Assembly (NCBI GenBank): GCA_015063885.1
Contig: SVTH01000001.1
Location: 1 to 64,000, forward strand
Origin: Oscillospiraceae bacterium
GTDB lineage: Bacteria > Bacillota > Clostridia > Oscillospirales > CAG-382
DNA length: 64,000 nucleotides
Direction of reading: 5' to 3'
Translations under genes and position numbers: made by a program
The notes under the pieces: generated by a model
Told to the model about the DNA's origin: nothing
Seen by the model: the letters and a program-made list of their open reading frames with translations, nothing else
Databases searched by the model: none
Part shown: one piece after another, positions 16,745 to 24,984 of the stretch
Numbering within the stretch: the first letter of the stretch is position 1
Layout of the letters: every line of letters begins with the position of its first letter

Positions 16745-17458
16745 TTGAAAGACATATGCATCTTCAAACGCGTGGAAAAAAAGTACCTCCTGCCCGTGGA
16801 GAAGAAGGAGGAGCTCCTGTCTGTCATCGGGGAGCATCTCATTCCCGACGCCCACGGCAAAAGCACCATCTGCAGTCTGTATCTGGACACCCCCGACTTT
16901 CTCCTGATCCGTAACTCCATCGACGCTACTACCTACAAGGAAAAGCTCCGCATCCGCAGCTACGGCGTCCCCAGGGAGGACGGACAAGTATTCTTCGAGA
17001 TCAAGAAGAAGTACAAGGGCGTGGTCTATAAGCGCCGTATTTCCACCACCCTTTCGAAGGCGGAAGCCTACCTCCAAAGCGGCGTCCCCTCGGAGGATTC
17101 CCAGATCATGCGGGAGATCCACTACGCCATGGAGTTTTACCGCCGTCCCGTTCCCCGTGTGCTCATCGCCTGCGAGCGGGAGGCCTACTTCGACGTGAAG
17201 CACCCCAACCTGCGGATCACCTTCGATTCCGCCGTGCGCTACCGCAACTACGGCCTGTCTTCTTCGGAGGGCCTCACGGATTCCCTGGGCTCCTCGGGCA
17301 AGCAGATCCTTCCCGATCATCTGTCCTTGATGGAGATCAAGACCGACGGTGCCATGCCCATCTGGCTGGCGGAAGCCCTGGGCAACTGCAAGATCTATCC
17401 CGGAAAATTCTCAAAATACGCCACCGCCTACCGCGATATTATGCAACAAGGAGTGTAA
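16745..17458 (+). CDS. VTC-domain polyphosphate polymerase-like protein
   Basis: A 237-residue protein of the triphosphate-tunnel fold related to the catalytic domain of yeast Vtc4. Basic and acidic tunnel motifs are visible: RVEKKYLLP, CSLYLDTPD, YKEKLRIRSYG, FFEIKKKYKGVVYKRR, RVLIACEREAYF, RITFDSAVRYR and LMEIKTDGAMP. In this family the tunnel binds polyphosphate or triphosphate; polymerase activity in bacterial single-domain members is inferred, not shown. The start is TTG at 16745, 8 nt after AAAGGAGG; an upstream ATG precedes the promoter. The DUF4956 membrane protein begins 4 nt later, a recurrent pairing in bacteria. Confidence 0.85.
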   Translation: MKDICIFKRVEKKYLLPVEKKEELLSVIGEHLIPDAHGKSTICSLYLDTPDFLLIRNSIDATTYKEKLRIRSYGVPREDGQVFFEIKKKYKGVVYKRRISTTLSKAEAYLQSGVPSEDSQIMREIHYAMEFYRRPVPRVLIACEREAYFDVKHPNLRITFDSAVRYRNYGLSSSEGLTDSLGSSGKQILPDHLSLMEIKTDGAMPIWLAEALGNCKIYPGKFSKYATAYRDIMQQGV

Positions 17459-17462
17459 CACC

Positions 17463-18131
17463 ATGCCATTCACCTTTGAATCCATTCTGGAAACAAATAC
17501 CATGCTGAACGCCTATCTCATCGCCCTGGCGGTATCTCTCGTCTGCGGGGCTCTCACGGCCTTTGCCGCAGGCTTCCGCTCCTACGCCACCAAGAGCTTT
17601 TTGATGTGTCTGATCCTGTTGCCCATGATCGTCACCACCGTGATCATGATGGTCAACGGCAACGTAGGCACCGGTGTGGCCGTGATGGGCGCCTTCTCCT
17701 TAGTGCGTTTCCGTTCCGTCCCCGGCAAGGCCAAGGACATCGCCGCCATCTTCCTGACCATGACCGCAGGCCTGGCCTGCGCCGCAGGCTACGTGGCCAT
17801 CGCCGTGCTGTTCACCGTGCTGGTCTGCGCTGTGATGGTGGTGCTCTCCTTCATCCCCATGGGGGTGCAGAAGATCATGGATCTCACCGTCACCGTCCCC
17901 GAAACCTTGCATTTCCACGACGCCTTTGCCGACGTGTTCGCAAAATATACCTCCTCCTGCCGTTTGGTGCGCACCAAGACCACCAACATGGGCAGTCTGT
18001 ACAAGCTGTTCTACAAGGTTCGCCTGAAGGACCGTAACCAAATGCAGGCCTTCATCGACGATCTCCGCGTCCGCAACGGCAATTTGGAGATCTCCCTTGC
18101 CGAGGCGGCAGATAACGGCGAGGATCTGTAA
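17463..18131 (+). CDS. DUF4956 membrane protein
   Basis: 222 residues with four predicted membrane helices in the first 140 residues (about 17-38, 45-64, 95-112 and 114-136). The family motif GVAVMGAFSLVRFRSVPG follows the second helix. A soluble C-terminal domain of about 80 residues has a ferredoxin-like pattern. The family is commonly encoded beside VTC-domain proteins and is thought to form their membrane partner; its actual role is unknown. The ATG at 17463 has AGGAGTG upstream, 4 nt after the VTC gene. Confidence 0.85.
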   Translation: MPFTFESILETNTMLNAYLIALAVSLVCGALTAFAAGFRSYATKSFLMCLILLPMIVTTVIMMVNGNVGTGVAVMGAFSLVRFRSVPGKAKDIAAIFLTMTAGLACAAGYVAIAVLFTVLVCAVMVVLSFIPMGVQKIMDLTVTVPETLHFHDAFADVFAKYTSSCRLVRTKTTNMGSLYKLFYKVRLKDRNQMQAFIDDLRVRNGNLEISLAEAADNGEDL

Positions 18132-18155
18132 ACCATCCAAAAGAGAGAACTCCTT

Positions 18156-18692
18156 ATGGAAGAAAAAACACAGCGGATCTACATCGTGCTCAGCCAAACA
18201 GGCACGATCCTGTCAAGGATCCTGCATTTCGTCACCAAAAAAGACTATAACCATTCCTCCATCAGCCTGAACAGAGAGCTGACCCGTATGTATTCCTTCG
18301 GCAGAAGAAATCCCTACAACCCCGTCAGCGCAGGCTTCGTGCGGGAGTCTCCCCATTTCGGCACCTTCAAGCGGTTCCCAAATTCCGACATGATGGTGCT
18401 GTCCCTTCCCGTCAGCGAGGAGGTTTACCACAGGATCGGGGATCTGCTGGAGGAGATGATCGCCTGCAGCAAGGATTTCCACTACGACTTCCTCGGCCTT
18501 TGCTGTGCAGGCTTCCGTGTGAAATACCATCGTGAGAACCATTTCTATTGCTCCGCCTTCGTAAAGGACGTGCTGGAAAAGCACGACGTGGACGGGGTAG
18601 AGAGCTTAGCGCCCATCACCCACCCCGTAGACTTTATGACCCTCCCCGGCGTGGACGTGGTCTACCAAGGCAAGCTGAAGGACCTGGCCTGA
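18156..18692 (+). CDS. Permuted NlpC/P60 (YiiX-like) papain-fold protein
   Basis: 178 residues. The order of catalytic residues is permuted relative to NlpC: an early histidine in KDYNHSSISLN (about residue 31) and a late cysteine in HFYCSAFVKDVL (about 131). That is the pattern of the YiiX/YaeF-like papain-fold hydrolases acting on peptides or lipids. There is no signal peptide or membrane segment, so it is probably cytoplasmic. It lies 24 nt after DUF4956 with AAGAGAGAA upstream and is likely the third gene of that operon. Confidence 0.75.
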   Translation: MEEKTQRIYIVLSQTGTILSRILHFVTKKDYNHSSISLNRELTRMYSFGRRNPYNPVSAGFVRESPHFGTFKRFPNSDMMVLSLPVSEEVYHRIGDLLEEMIACSKDFHYDFLGLCCAGFRVKYHRENHFYCSAFVKDVLEKHDVDGVESLAPITHPVDFMTLPGVDVVYQGKLKDLA

Positions 18693-18705
18693 ACCGAATG
18701 AAAGA

Positions 18706-18740
18706 GAACCTCTTCCTTTTTGGGGAAGAGGTTCCGTTTT
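18706..18740. terminator. Terminator between the convergent papain-fold and XRE genes
   Basis: An 11-bp stem GAACCTCTTCC/GGAAGAGGTTC (18706-18716/18724-18734) with loop TTTTTGG, then CGTTTTTA. It mainly serves the plus-strand operon; an A-rich left side is also present. Confidence 0.8.
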
Positions 18741-18946
18741 TATTGTTCAAAATTGCAATACAGTTCCATGGGATCGATCCCCAAGGCCCTGCAGATCTTC
18801 ATCACTACGTCAAAGGAGGCCCCGCCCAGATCCCTGGACAAAAGCGTCATCAGCGTGCTGTACGGGATATCCGCCTCTATGGCAAACCTTCGAAGGCTTT
18901 GATATCTGTCCAAAATCAGATTGCGAAGCCGCTGCTCCCGACTCAT
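18740..18946 (-). CDS. Small XRE-family helix-turn-helix protein
   Basis: 68 residues that are little more than one XRE domain: RFAIEADIPYSTLMTLLSRD gives the two recognition helices and MKICRALGIDPMEL the end of the domain. The ATG at 18946 overlaps the stop of the DeoR-type gene by 4 nt, so it is translated with it. It may modify or pair with that regulator. No targets are visible. A longer reading of the frame lacks a ribosome site. Confidence 0.75.
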   Translation of the reverse strand: MSREQRLRNLILDRYQSLRRFAIEADIPYSTLMTLLSRDLGGASFDVVMKICRALGIDPMELYCNFEQ

Positions 18947-19719
18947 TTCACTTCCTCGGCGACGGTAACGTGCAAGCCCTTTTCCTCCAGCCTCAGGATA
19001 TGCTCCTCCACGCACTCCCAATCGGTGATCACCTCGTCAAAGGCATCCGCGTCGCACACCTTCACGAAAGCGTCCGTTCCCACCTTGACCCCGGGCATCA
19101 AAAGACACTTCCTGCGGCTGTTTCGGATCACCGCCTGCTGGAATGCAGCCGTTTCTCCCGTGCCGTTGGAGAGCCCAAACTCCGCCGTCAGTCCCGCCCC
19201 GGTAATCAGACACAGATCAAAATGCAGTCTGCTCACAAACTCCGTGGCCATGCTGTCCACCAAGGAACCGCTTTGCCGCATTTTTCCTCCCGCCAGATAC
19301 ACCTCTACGTTGTCAAATCCTCTAAGCATTTTTCCCAAGTCCACGGAATTGATCACCAAGGTGTAGGGAAAATTCCGGGGCAGATATTCCAGCATCAGAT
19401 ACCCCAAGGAGCCTCCCGTGAGGTACACCGTGTCGCCTGCTTGGATCTTCTTTGCGCCCGCCCGTGCGATTTCCCGATAGGTGTCAAACACAGGCATGGA
19501 CTCAAACTCCCTGTCCGCAGGGGGGCGCATACCCACCTGCCCCGGGATGATGGCACCGCCGTGGGTCCGTTTGCAAAGTCCTCTCTGCTCCAGCATCCGC
19601 AGATCTCTCCGTGCGGATTCGTCGGAGATCCCAAAAGAGGCGGTGATCTCCCCGATGGTGATCTTTCCCTTTTTGCGAATGGTTTCCAAAATCTTCTCGT
19701 GGCGTTCTTCTATAAACAT
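18943..19719 (-). CDS. DeoR/GlpR-family transcriptional regulator
   Basis: 258 residues. The N-terminal DeoR winged helix reads IRKKGKITIGEITASFGISDESARRDLRMLEQRGL (split here: helix-turn-helix at about 18-37, then RRDL), ending in THGGAI. The C-terminal sensor domain is ISOCOT-like with DTVYLTGGSLGYLMLEY and ITGAGLTAEFGLSNG, which normally binds a sugar phosphate. No sugar operon adjoins it, so the effector is unknown. A 12-bp palindrome overlaps its expected transcription start and may be its own operator. Confidence 0.85.
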   Translation of the reverse strand: MFIEERHEKILETIRKKGKITIGEITASFGISDESARRDLRMLEQRGLCKRTHGGAIIPGQVGMRPPADREFESMPVFDTYREIARAGAKKIQAGDTVYLTGGSLGYLMLEYLPRNFPYTLVINSVDLGKMLRGFDNVEVYLAGGKMRQSGSLVDSMATEFVSRLHFDLCLITGAGLTAEFGLSNGTGETAAFQQAVIRNSRRKCLLMPGVKVGTDAFVKVCDADAFDEVITDWECVEEHILRLEEKGLHVTVAEEVK

Positions 19720-19745
19720 AACGATTCTCCTTCAAAAAATATACT

Positions 19746-19792
19746 ATCGAATTCGATGCTATGATTATACAACAAAAACGGAAAGAAATCAA
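19746..19792 (-). promoter_or_regulatory. Promoter and palindromic operator of the deoR-like gene
   Basis: On the minus strand TTGATT (19787-19792) and TATAAT (19764-19769) are 17 bp apart. The perfect palindrome ATCGAATTCGAT (19746-19757) covers the predicted start site, a position suited to autorepression. Confidence 0.72.
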
Positions 19793-19871
19793 CACTTTCG
19801 GTAAACGGATCTGCGTGTATTTTCGATTTGCGCATCAACTCTCCCTTGATAACTCTACAAGGAATTGATAA

Positions 19872-19900
19872 TTGACTTTTGTCTTCTCCTGTGTTACCAT
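19872..19900 (+). promoter_or_regulatory. Promoter of the long XRE regulator gene
   Basis: TTGACT (19872-19877) and TACCAT (19895-19900) with a 17-bp spacer; the coding start follows 40 nt later. Confidence 0.75.
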
Positions 19901-19940
19901 AAAGGCACACCGGTGAATACAACGAAATGGAGATATCAAT

Positions 19941-21104
19941 ATGCAACTGAAAATAGGAGATACCATCAGATCCCTCCGTCGCCGCGACGGACGTACCCAG
20001 GAAGACCTGGCTAAGACCCTTGGCGTCACCTGCCAAGCCATTTCCCGCTGGGAAGCAGGAGGCGGCTACCCCGACTTGGAGCTTCTGCCCGCCATCGCAA
20101 ATTACTTCCACGTGGCCATCGACGAGCTGTTCGGCTACCACGGCGACAGGGAAGAGAAGATCAACGCCATCCTGCGGGAAGCCGACGAACCCTTGAACAT
20201 GACCGGCTTTACAGTGCGGGAAGGTATTGCCTCCCCGGCGCTGGAAGCCTGCGCGGAGCGTTTACGCACCGCTGTGGAGGAATTTCCTAACGAACCTCGT
20301 ATTCTGCTGAAGCTGGCGAAAGCCCTGTATATGCTGGGCTGGAACAAATACGGCGCAAGAGCACACCGCCCCGAAGACTCGGATTTCTTTTACCGTGATG
20401 CAGAACACAATTCCAAAAATCCCTATTGGCAGGAGGCCTTGCAGGTCTACGATAAGATCCTGTCCATGGACAGCACCGTTTTGGAGCGGGAAACGGCTCT
20501 GCAGCCCATGCTCGTGCTTTGTAAGAACATGGGGCAGACCGAAAAGGCAAAGAAGATCGCCGCCGGTCAACCCTCCCTGTATAACAGCAGAGAACTGATG
20601 CTGCCGGAAGCTGCCGAAGGGGAAGAGATGGCAGGCTATTACGGAGAAGCCCTGGTTACACTTTTACGCGAGACACAGCACGTTTTGCTGAATGCTTGGT
20701 CGCAAAACTGTTCCCCCGCGGTGGCAAAACACAGCGTGGAGGTGGGATACGCCCTGGCAAACCTGTACGAGGCCCTCTGCGGGGACGGCAACTGCGGCGC
20801 CCTGCATTTCGCGATCGGCGGGCTGTATTTTTCCCTGGCGGACTACCACAGCCATCACGATAACCTGCCGGAAGCGTTGAACTGCTTCCGCAAAGGCTTC
20901 CTCCATTGCCGCGCCTACGAAAAGCTTGCTTCGGAGGGCTCCTGCCGCTATACGGCGCCTCTGCTTTCCTATATCCCCGAACTCACCGAGGAAAAGCTTC
21001 CTCCTGTGGCGGAAGACTTCTGGAAAGAGCACTTGGAAAACCTCCCAGAGGAATTGCTGACCCTCCTGCGGCAGGACGAGACCTGCGCATCCCTTTTTGA
21101 GTAA
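19941..21104 (+). CDS. XRE-family regulator with a long helical C-terminal domain
   Basis: 387 residues. Residues 5-64 form an XRE helix-turn-helix (IGDTIRSLRRRDGRTQEDLA, then VTCQAISRWEAGGGYPDLEL). The remaining 320 residues are alpha-helical with alternating pairs such as PRILLKLAKALYMLG and EALNCFRKGFLHC, consistent with tetratricopeptide-like repeats. Similar Firmicutes proteins sense peptides or protein partners, but no ligand can be assigned. The ATG at 19941 is preceded by ATGGAGATATC. It is transcribed away from deoR and towards tsf, with a shared bidirectional terminator. Confidence 0.8.
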   Translation: MQLKIGDTIRSLRRRDGRTQEDLAKTLGVTCQAISRWEAGGGYPDLELLPAIANYFHVAIDELFGYHGDREEKINAILREADEPLNMTGFTVREGIASPALEACAERLRTAVEEFPNEPRILLKLAKALYMLGWNKYGARAHRPEDSDFFYRDAEHNSKNPYWQEALQVYDKILSMDSTVLERETALQPMLVLCKNMGQTEKAKKIAAGQPSLYNSRELMLPEAAEGEEMAGYYGEALVTLLRETQHVLLNAWSQNCSPAVAKHSVEVGYALANLYEALCGDGNCGALHFAIGGLYFSLADYHSHHDNLPEALNCFRKGFLHCRAYEKLASEGSCRYTAPLLSYIPELTEEKLPPVAEDFWKEHLENLPEELLTLLRQDETCASLFE

Positions 21105-21107
21105 ACA

Positions 21108-21145
21108 AAAAAACTGCACGGAGTTTTCTCCGTGCAGAATTTTTT
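21108..21145. terminator. Bidirectional terminator between the XRE regulator and tsf
   Basis: Stem CTGCACGGAG/CTCCGTGCAG (21114-21123/21128-21137) with a TTTT loop, flanked by an A run on the left and a T run on the right. It ends rpsB-tsf on the minus strand and the regulator gene on the plus strand. Confidence 0.92.
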
Positions 21146-21159
21146 GTAGTAGGGGAGAA

Positions 21160-22086
21160 TTAGCCGTTGACCAGCTTTTCGATCTCGCTTGCGAAATCGT
21201 CTTCTCTCTTCTCCAGACCCTCGCCTCTCTCGAACTTCACGAAAGAGTTGATCTTGATCTTGCCGCCCAGCTCCTTGCCGGTGTTCTCGGTGTACTGAGC
21301 AACGGTGATCTTGTCTTCCTTAACGTAGCCCTGGTCAACCAAGCAAGCGCTCTCGTAGAACTTGTTGATACGGCCTTCGATCATCTTCTCTTTGATGTTT
21401 TCGGGCTTGGAAGCGTTCTTGGGATCGTTGTTGATCTGCGTCAGAGCGATTTCCTTCTCGTTTGCCAGTACGGACTCGGGAACGCAGTGTCTGCAAACGT
21501 AGGTGGGGTTCATAGCAACGATCTGCATGCAGATGTTCTTAGCGTAGTCAGCAAAAGCCTCGCCGTTTACGTCAACACCCTCGGTGTCGAACTTGGTAAC
21601 GCAGGCGATGGCGCCGTTACCGTGGATATAAGTGCCGCAAGCACCCTCAACGATGACGAAGCGACGGATGGACATGTTCTCACCGATGGTGAAGATCTTG
21701 TCCTTCAGAGCGCCCTCAACGGTGAGCTCGCCGCCGTCGAAGGGGAGAGCCAGCAGCTCTTCGTTGTTAGCGGGCTTGTTAGCAACGATGGTGCGGAGAA
21801 TGCCCTGGACGAACTCGCGGAAGGAAGCATTCTTAGCAACGAAGTCGGTCTCAGCGTTGACTTCAACCATAGCGGTCACGCCGTCTACGGTCAGGGTATC
21901 AACAACACCCTCAGCAGCGATACGGTCTGCCTTCTTAGCGGCAACCGCAACACCCTTCTCGCGAAGGACCTTGATAGCCTCGTCGAAATCGCCGTTAGCG
22001 GAAACGAGAGCCTTCTTGCACTCCATCATACCTGCGCCGGTCTTCTTGCGCAGCTCCATAACCAATTTTGCGGAAATCTCTGCCAT
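21160..22086 (-). CDS. tsf: Translation elongation factor Ts
   Basis: 308 residues, the family length. It begins with the UBA-like domain and the signature LRKKTGAGMMECKKAL, followed by NAETDFVAKNASF in the first core subdomain. EF-Ts exchanges GDP for GTP on EF-Tu in the cytoplasm. The ATG at 22086 follows AGGAGGAACTG and lies 35 nt after rpsB, the near-universal rpsB-tsf order. The final segment YTENTGKELGGKIKINSFVKFERGEG is typical of the C-terminal core. Confidence 0.96.
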   Translation of the reverse strand: MAEISAKLVMELRKKTGAGMMECKKALVSANGDFDEAIKVLREKGVAVAAKKADRIAAEGVVDTLTVDGVTAMVEVNAETDFVAKNASFREFVQGILRTIVANKPANNEELLALPFDGGELTVEGALKDKIFTIGENMSIRRFVIVEGACGTYIHGNGAIACVTKFDTEGVDVNGEAFADYAKNICMQIVAMNPTYVCRHCVPESVLANEKEIALTQINNDPKNASKPENIKEKMIEGRINKFYESACLVDQGYVKEDKITVAQYTENTGKELGGKIKINSFVKFERGEGLEKREDDFASEIEKLVNG

Positions 22087-22121
22087 TTTTCAGTTCCTCC
22101 TAAAAATCTTTCTCAAAAAGC

Positions 22122-22853
22122 TTATTCAGCTGCCTCGACGGGAGCCTCTTCGGTGGAATCGGTGAACTGCTCGCCCTGCTTGCCTTCCAGAACGGCGTCT
22201 GCCATTACGGAAGCGATGAGCTTGATCGCACGGATCGCGTCGTCGTTACCGGGGATGACGTAGTCGATCACGTCGGGATCGCAGTTGGTGTCAACGATAG
22301 CGATTACGGGGATGCCCAGCTTTCTTGCCTCTTCAACAGCGTTGTTTTCCTTCTTGGGGTCTACAACGAAGATAGCGGAGGGGAGGGTCTTCATGTTCTT
22401 GATACCGCCCAGGTTCTTCTCCAGGTCAGCGGTCTGCTTCTGCAGAACTGCAACTTCCTTCTTGGGAAGGAGGTCGAAGGTGCCGTCCTCGGCCATCTTC
22501 TGCAGGTTGTTCAGCTTGGCGATGGACTTCTTGATGGTCTTGAAGTTGGTCATCATACCGCCCAGCCAACGGGTGTTTACGTAGTACTGCTCGCAGCGGA
22601 GAGCCTCTTCCTTAATAGCGTCCTGTGCCTGCTTCTTGGTGCCGACGAACAGGACGTGGCCGCCGTCCTGAGCGATCTGACGGATCACCATGTAGGCTTC
22701 CTCGATTTTCTTAACGGTCTTCTGCAGGTCGATGATATAGATCCCGTTACGTTCGGTGAAGATATACTCCGCCATTTTGGGGTTCCATCTTCTGGTCTGG
22801 TGACCGAAGTGTACGCCTGCTTCAAGCAGCTGCTTCATGGATACGACTGACAT
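22122..22853 (-). CDS. rpsB: 30S ribosomal protein S2
   Basis: 243 residues with S2 motifs [56 protein letters not shown] and [19 protein letters not shown]. It binds the 30S head with S1. The ATG at 22853 has AAGGAGACAAAC upstream; an earlier in-frame start at 22886 would add 11 residues unlike S2. The transcript has an untranslated leader of about 125 nt, in which S2 autoregulation could act. Confidence 0.96.
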   Translation of the reverse strand: MSVVSMKQLLEAGVHFGHQTRRWNPKMAEYIFTERNGIYIIDLQKTVKKIEEAYMVIRQIAQDGGHVLFVGTKKQAQDAIKEEALRCEQYYVNTRWLGGMMTNFKTIKKSIAKLNNLQKMAEDGTFDLLPKKEVAVLQKQTADLEKNLGGIKNMKTLPSAIFVVDPKKENNAVEEARKLGIPVIAIVDTNCDPDVIDYVIPGNDDAIRAIKLIASVMADAVLEGKQGEQFTDSTEEAPVEAAE

Positions 22854-22984
22854 GTTTGTCTCCTTCTTTCGGGTTTTACCCGCCACCGCCTTGGGAATTT
22901 ACGACTGCCTGTTTCGATGAACCCGAAGTGCAAGCCGCAGAAGCGGTGTGTGAATTTTACGCCTCTTTCATGGCGCATCAGCGT

Positions 22985-23013
22985 ATTTTAGCACATTCTT
23001 TTTCAAATTGCAA
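22985..23013 (-). promoter_or_regulatory. Promoter of rpsB-tsf
   Basis: On the minus strand TTGCAA (23008-23013) and TAAAAT (22985-22990) with a 17-bp spacer. It diverges from the promoter at 23042-23070. Confidence 0.78.
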
Positions 23014-23041
23014 TAGGTTTTTCGAAAATTTTTCCAAACGA

Positions 23042-23070
23042 TTGACATTTTTCTTTTCCCGTGATATAAT
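23042..23070 (+). promoter_or_regulatory. Promoter of the 23107-24759 genes
   Basis: TTGACA (23042-23047) and TATAAT (23065-23070), spacer 17 bp, a full consensus. Confidence 0.92.
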
Positions 23071-23106
23071 CACACCGTACGATTTCGCAAAAGAAGGAGG
23101 TGCGGT

Positions 23107-23472
23107 ATGTCAAAGAAGCGATTTGTTGTGAAATGCCTCTACCAAATGACCTATTACGAAATGGGCGGCAACCCCTTGCCCCGTGTCAGCTGGGCGGAGC
23201 GGATGTTCTACGTCCTTTCGGAAAACGTGGATGCCTCCTACCGCACCGCCGAGGAGCTTGCGCTGGAGTACGAATGCGATTACGCCCAGGGGGACGTGCT
23301 GGTGTGTTGCCGTCTCTACGAGATCTCCGACAGCATGGAGCTCACCGCTCCCACCGTGAAGAACGGCACGGAGCTATACACCAACTTTTTTGAAGCCACC
23401 ACCGAAGAAATGGAAGCCATCCTCCGCCTGCAATACGGCGAGAAGGGGCCTGCAGCAGATACAGTCAGCTAA
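23107..23472 (+). CDS. Hypothetical protein, 121 residues
   Basis: A soluble protein starting MSKKRFVVKCLYQMTYYEM with a mixed alpha/beta pattern (RFVVKCLY, DVLVCCRLYEI) and an acidic C-terminal helix. The site AAGAAGGAGG lies ahead of the ATG. It sits 18 nt before the homocysteine synthase-like gene under one consensus promoter, so it may share its physiology. No family was recognised; cysteines are present but do not form a clear metal motif. Confidence 0.65.
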   Translation: MSKKRFVVKCLYQMTYYEMGGNPLPRVSWAERMFYVLSENVDASYRTAEELALEYECDYAQGDVLVCCRLYEISDSMELTAPTVKNGTELYTNFFEATTEEMEAILRLQYGEKGPAADTVS

Positions 23473-23490
23473 ACGGAAAGGAAGACCATT

Positions 23491-24759
23491 ATGCCCAAAC
23501 TTGATACCATTTGCGTCCAAGGCGCATACCAACCCAAAAACGGGGAGCCCCGTGTCATCCCCATCGTGCAAAGCACTACCTACAAATACGATTCCAGCGT
23601 GGAGATGGGGGATCTCTTCGATTTGAAGAGCGAGGGCTACTTCTACTCCCGTTTGCAGAACCCCACCTGTGATTACGCCGCCGCCAAGATCACCCTTTTG
23701 GAGGGCGGTGTGGCAGGTATGCTCACCGGTTCCGGTCAGTCCGCCAACTTCTACGCCCTGTTCAACCTCGCCCAGGCAGGGGATCATATCGTTTGCTCCT
23801 CCGCTATCTACGGCGGCACCTTTAATTTGTTCAACGTGACCATGCGTAAGCTGGGCTTCGATTTCACCTTCGTGTCTCCTCACGCAACGGAGGAGGAGCT
23901 CCGCGCCGCCGTGAAGCCCAACACCAAGGCCTTCTTCGGCGAGACCGTCTCCAACCCCAGCCTGGACATCATGGATATCTCCGTGTTCGCCAAGGTTGCC
24001 CATGAGAACGGCGTGCCCCTGATCATCGACAACACCTTCGCAACTCCCATCAACTGCCGTCCCTTTGAGTTCGGTGCGGACATCGTCACCCACTCCACCA
24101 CCAAGTATATGGAAGGCCACGCCTCCACCATCGGCGGTTGCATCGTGGACAGCGGTAACTTCGATTGGACCCAGAACGACAAGTTCCCCGGCCTCACCAA
24201 GCCCGACGACAGCTACCACGGCATCATTTACGCAGAGCGTGGCAGAGGTGCCTACCTTCTCAAGTGTGTGGTACAGCTGATGCGTGACCTGGGCTCCGTG
24301 CAGGCGCCCCAGAACGCTTTCCTTTTGAACGTAGGGCTGGAGACCCTCCACCTGCGTATGGCTCGCCACTGTGAGAACGCCGTGGCCGTAGCCAAGTATC
24401 TCCAGAACCATCCCAAGATCAACTGGGTGAAGTGCGCTATGCTGCCCGAGGACGATCAGTACGCTCTGGCACAGAAGTATATGCCTCAGGGCACCTGCGG
24501 CGTGGTTTCCTTCGGCGTGAAGGGCGGCAGAGAGGCGGCTACCAAGTTTATGGACAGCCTCCGTCTTGCGGCCATTGTCACCCACGTGGCTGACGCCCGC
24601 ACCTGCTGTCTCCACCCGGCGTCCACCACCCACCGCCAGCTCACCGACGAACAGCTGGTAGCCTGCGGCGTCTCTCCTGACCTCATCCGCTTCTCCTGCG
24701 GTATCGAGAGCGCAGAGGACATCATCGCCGACATTGAACAGGCGCTGGAACAGATTTAA
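23491..24759 (+). CDS. O-acetylhomoserine sulfhydrylase-like PLP enzyme (Cys/Met metabolism family)
   Basis: 422 residues of the fold-type I Cys/Met metabolism family. Visible signatures are the N-terminal IVQSTTYKYDS, YSRLQNPTCDYAAAKITLLEGG with the phosphate-binding region MLTGSGQSANF, IIDNTFATP, and the PLP lysine in HSTTKYMEGHAS (about residue 206). The length and the pattern HSTTKYMEGH fit O-acetylhomoserine aminocarboxypropyltransferase (MetY), which makes homocysteine from sulfide. Cystathionine lyase or gamma-synthase is less likely because those are nearer 380-400 residues. No S-box or T-box leader is visible. The GAAAGGAAGA site precedes the ATG at 23491. Confidence 0.85.
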   Translation: MPKLDTICVQGAYQPKNGEPRVIPIVQSTTYKYDSSVEMGDLFDLKSEGYFYSRLQNPTCDYAAAKITLLEGGVAGMLTGSGQSANFYALFNLAQAGDHIVCSSAIYGGTFNLFNVTMRKLGFDFTFVSPHATEEELRAAVKPNTKAFFGETVSNPSLDIMDISVFAKVAHENGVPLIIDNTFATPINCRPFEFGADIVTHSTTKYMEGHASTIGGCIVDSGNFDWTQNDKFPGLTKPDDSYHGIIYAERGRGAYLLKCVVQLMRDLGSVQAPQNAFLLNVGLETLHLRMARHCENAVAVAKYLQNHPKINWVKCAMLPEDDQYALAQKYMPQGTCGVVSFGVKGGREAATKFMDSLRLAAIVTHVADARTCCLHPASTTHRQLTDEQLVACGVSPDLIRFSCGIESAEDIIADIEQALEQI

Positions 24760-24765
24760 TTTGAG

Positions 24766-24847
24766 AGTGCGTTTTAAGGGGGACTTTTGGAAAAAAGTCC
24801 CCCTTAACAACCCCGAAAACCTTATTGCCGAAAACTTGCGTTTTCGG
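24766..24847 (+). repeat. Dispersed hairpin element, partial copy D (5' part)
   Basis: Hairpin 1 has a 15-bp stem, 24774-24788/24793-24807. CCCCGAAAACC and the inner stem CCGAAAAC/GTTTTCGG (24828-24835/24840-24847) follow. The 3' hairpin is missing and the expected GGTTTCTTTGGGG is only faintly matched near 24868. The first 68 nt (24766-24833) are identical to copy E at 25848-25915. It probably serves as the end of the upstream transcript. Confidence 0.75.
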
Positions 24848-24886
24848 TGTTTTTATTTTATGCATACGGGTCCCTTTCGGCCTCTT

Positions 24887-24960
24887 CCGTGCAACTTACA
24901 TCCACCGGGGTGCAACAAACCCTTTTTGGGGTTGCTTTTTCGTTTCTTTTGGTGTACCAT
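24887..24960 (+). promoter_or_regulatory. LytTR-type direct repeats and promoter of the lytTR/DUF3021 operon
   Basis: CCGTGCAAC (24887-24895) and GGGTGCAAC (24908-24916) are 9-bp direct repeats separated by 12 bp, a 21-bp period. That is the geometry known for LytTR dimers. A promoter follows at TTGCTT (24932-24937), 17 bp, TACCAT (24955-24960). The weak -35 and upstream sites suggest activation by the encoded LytTR protein. Confidence 0.72.
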
Positions 24961-24984
24961 ATCCTCGAAAGGAGGGCAACGCCC

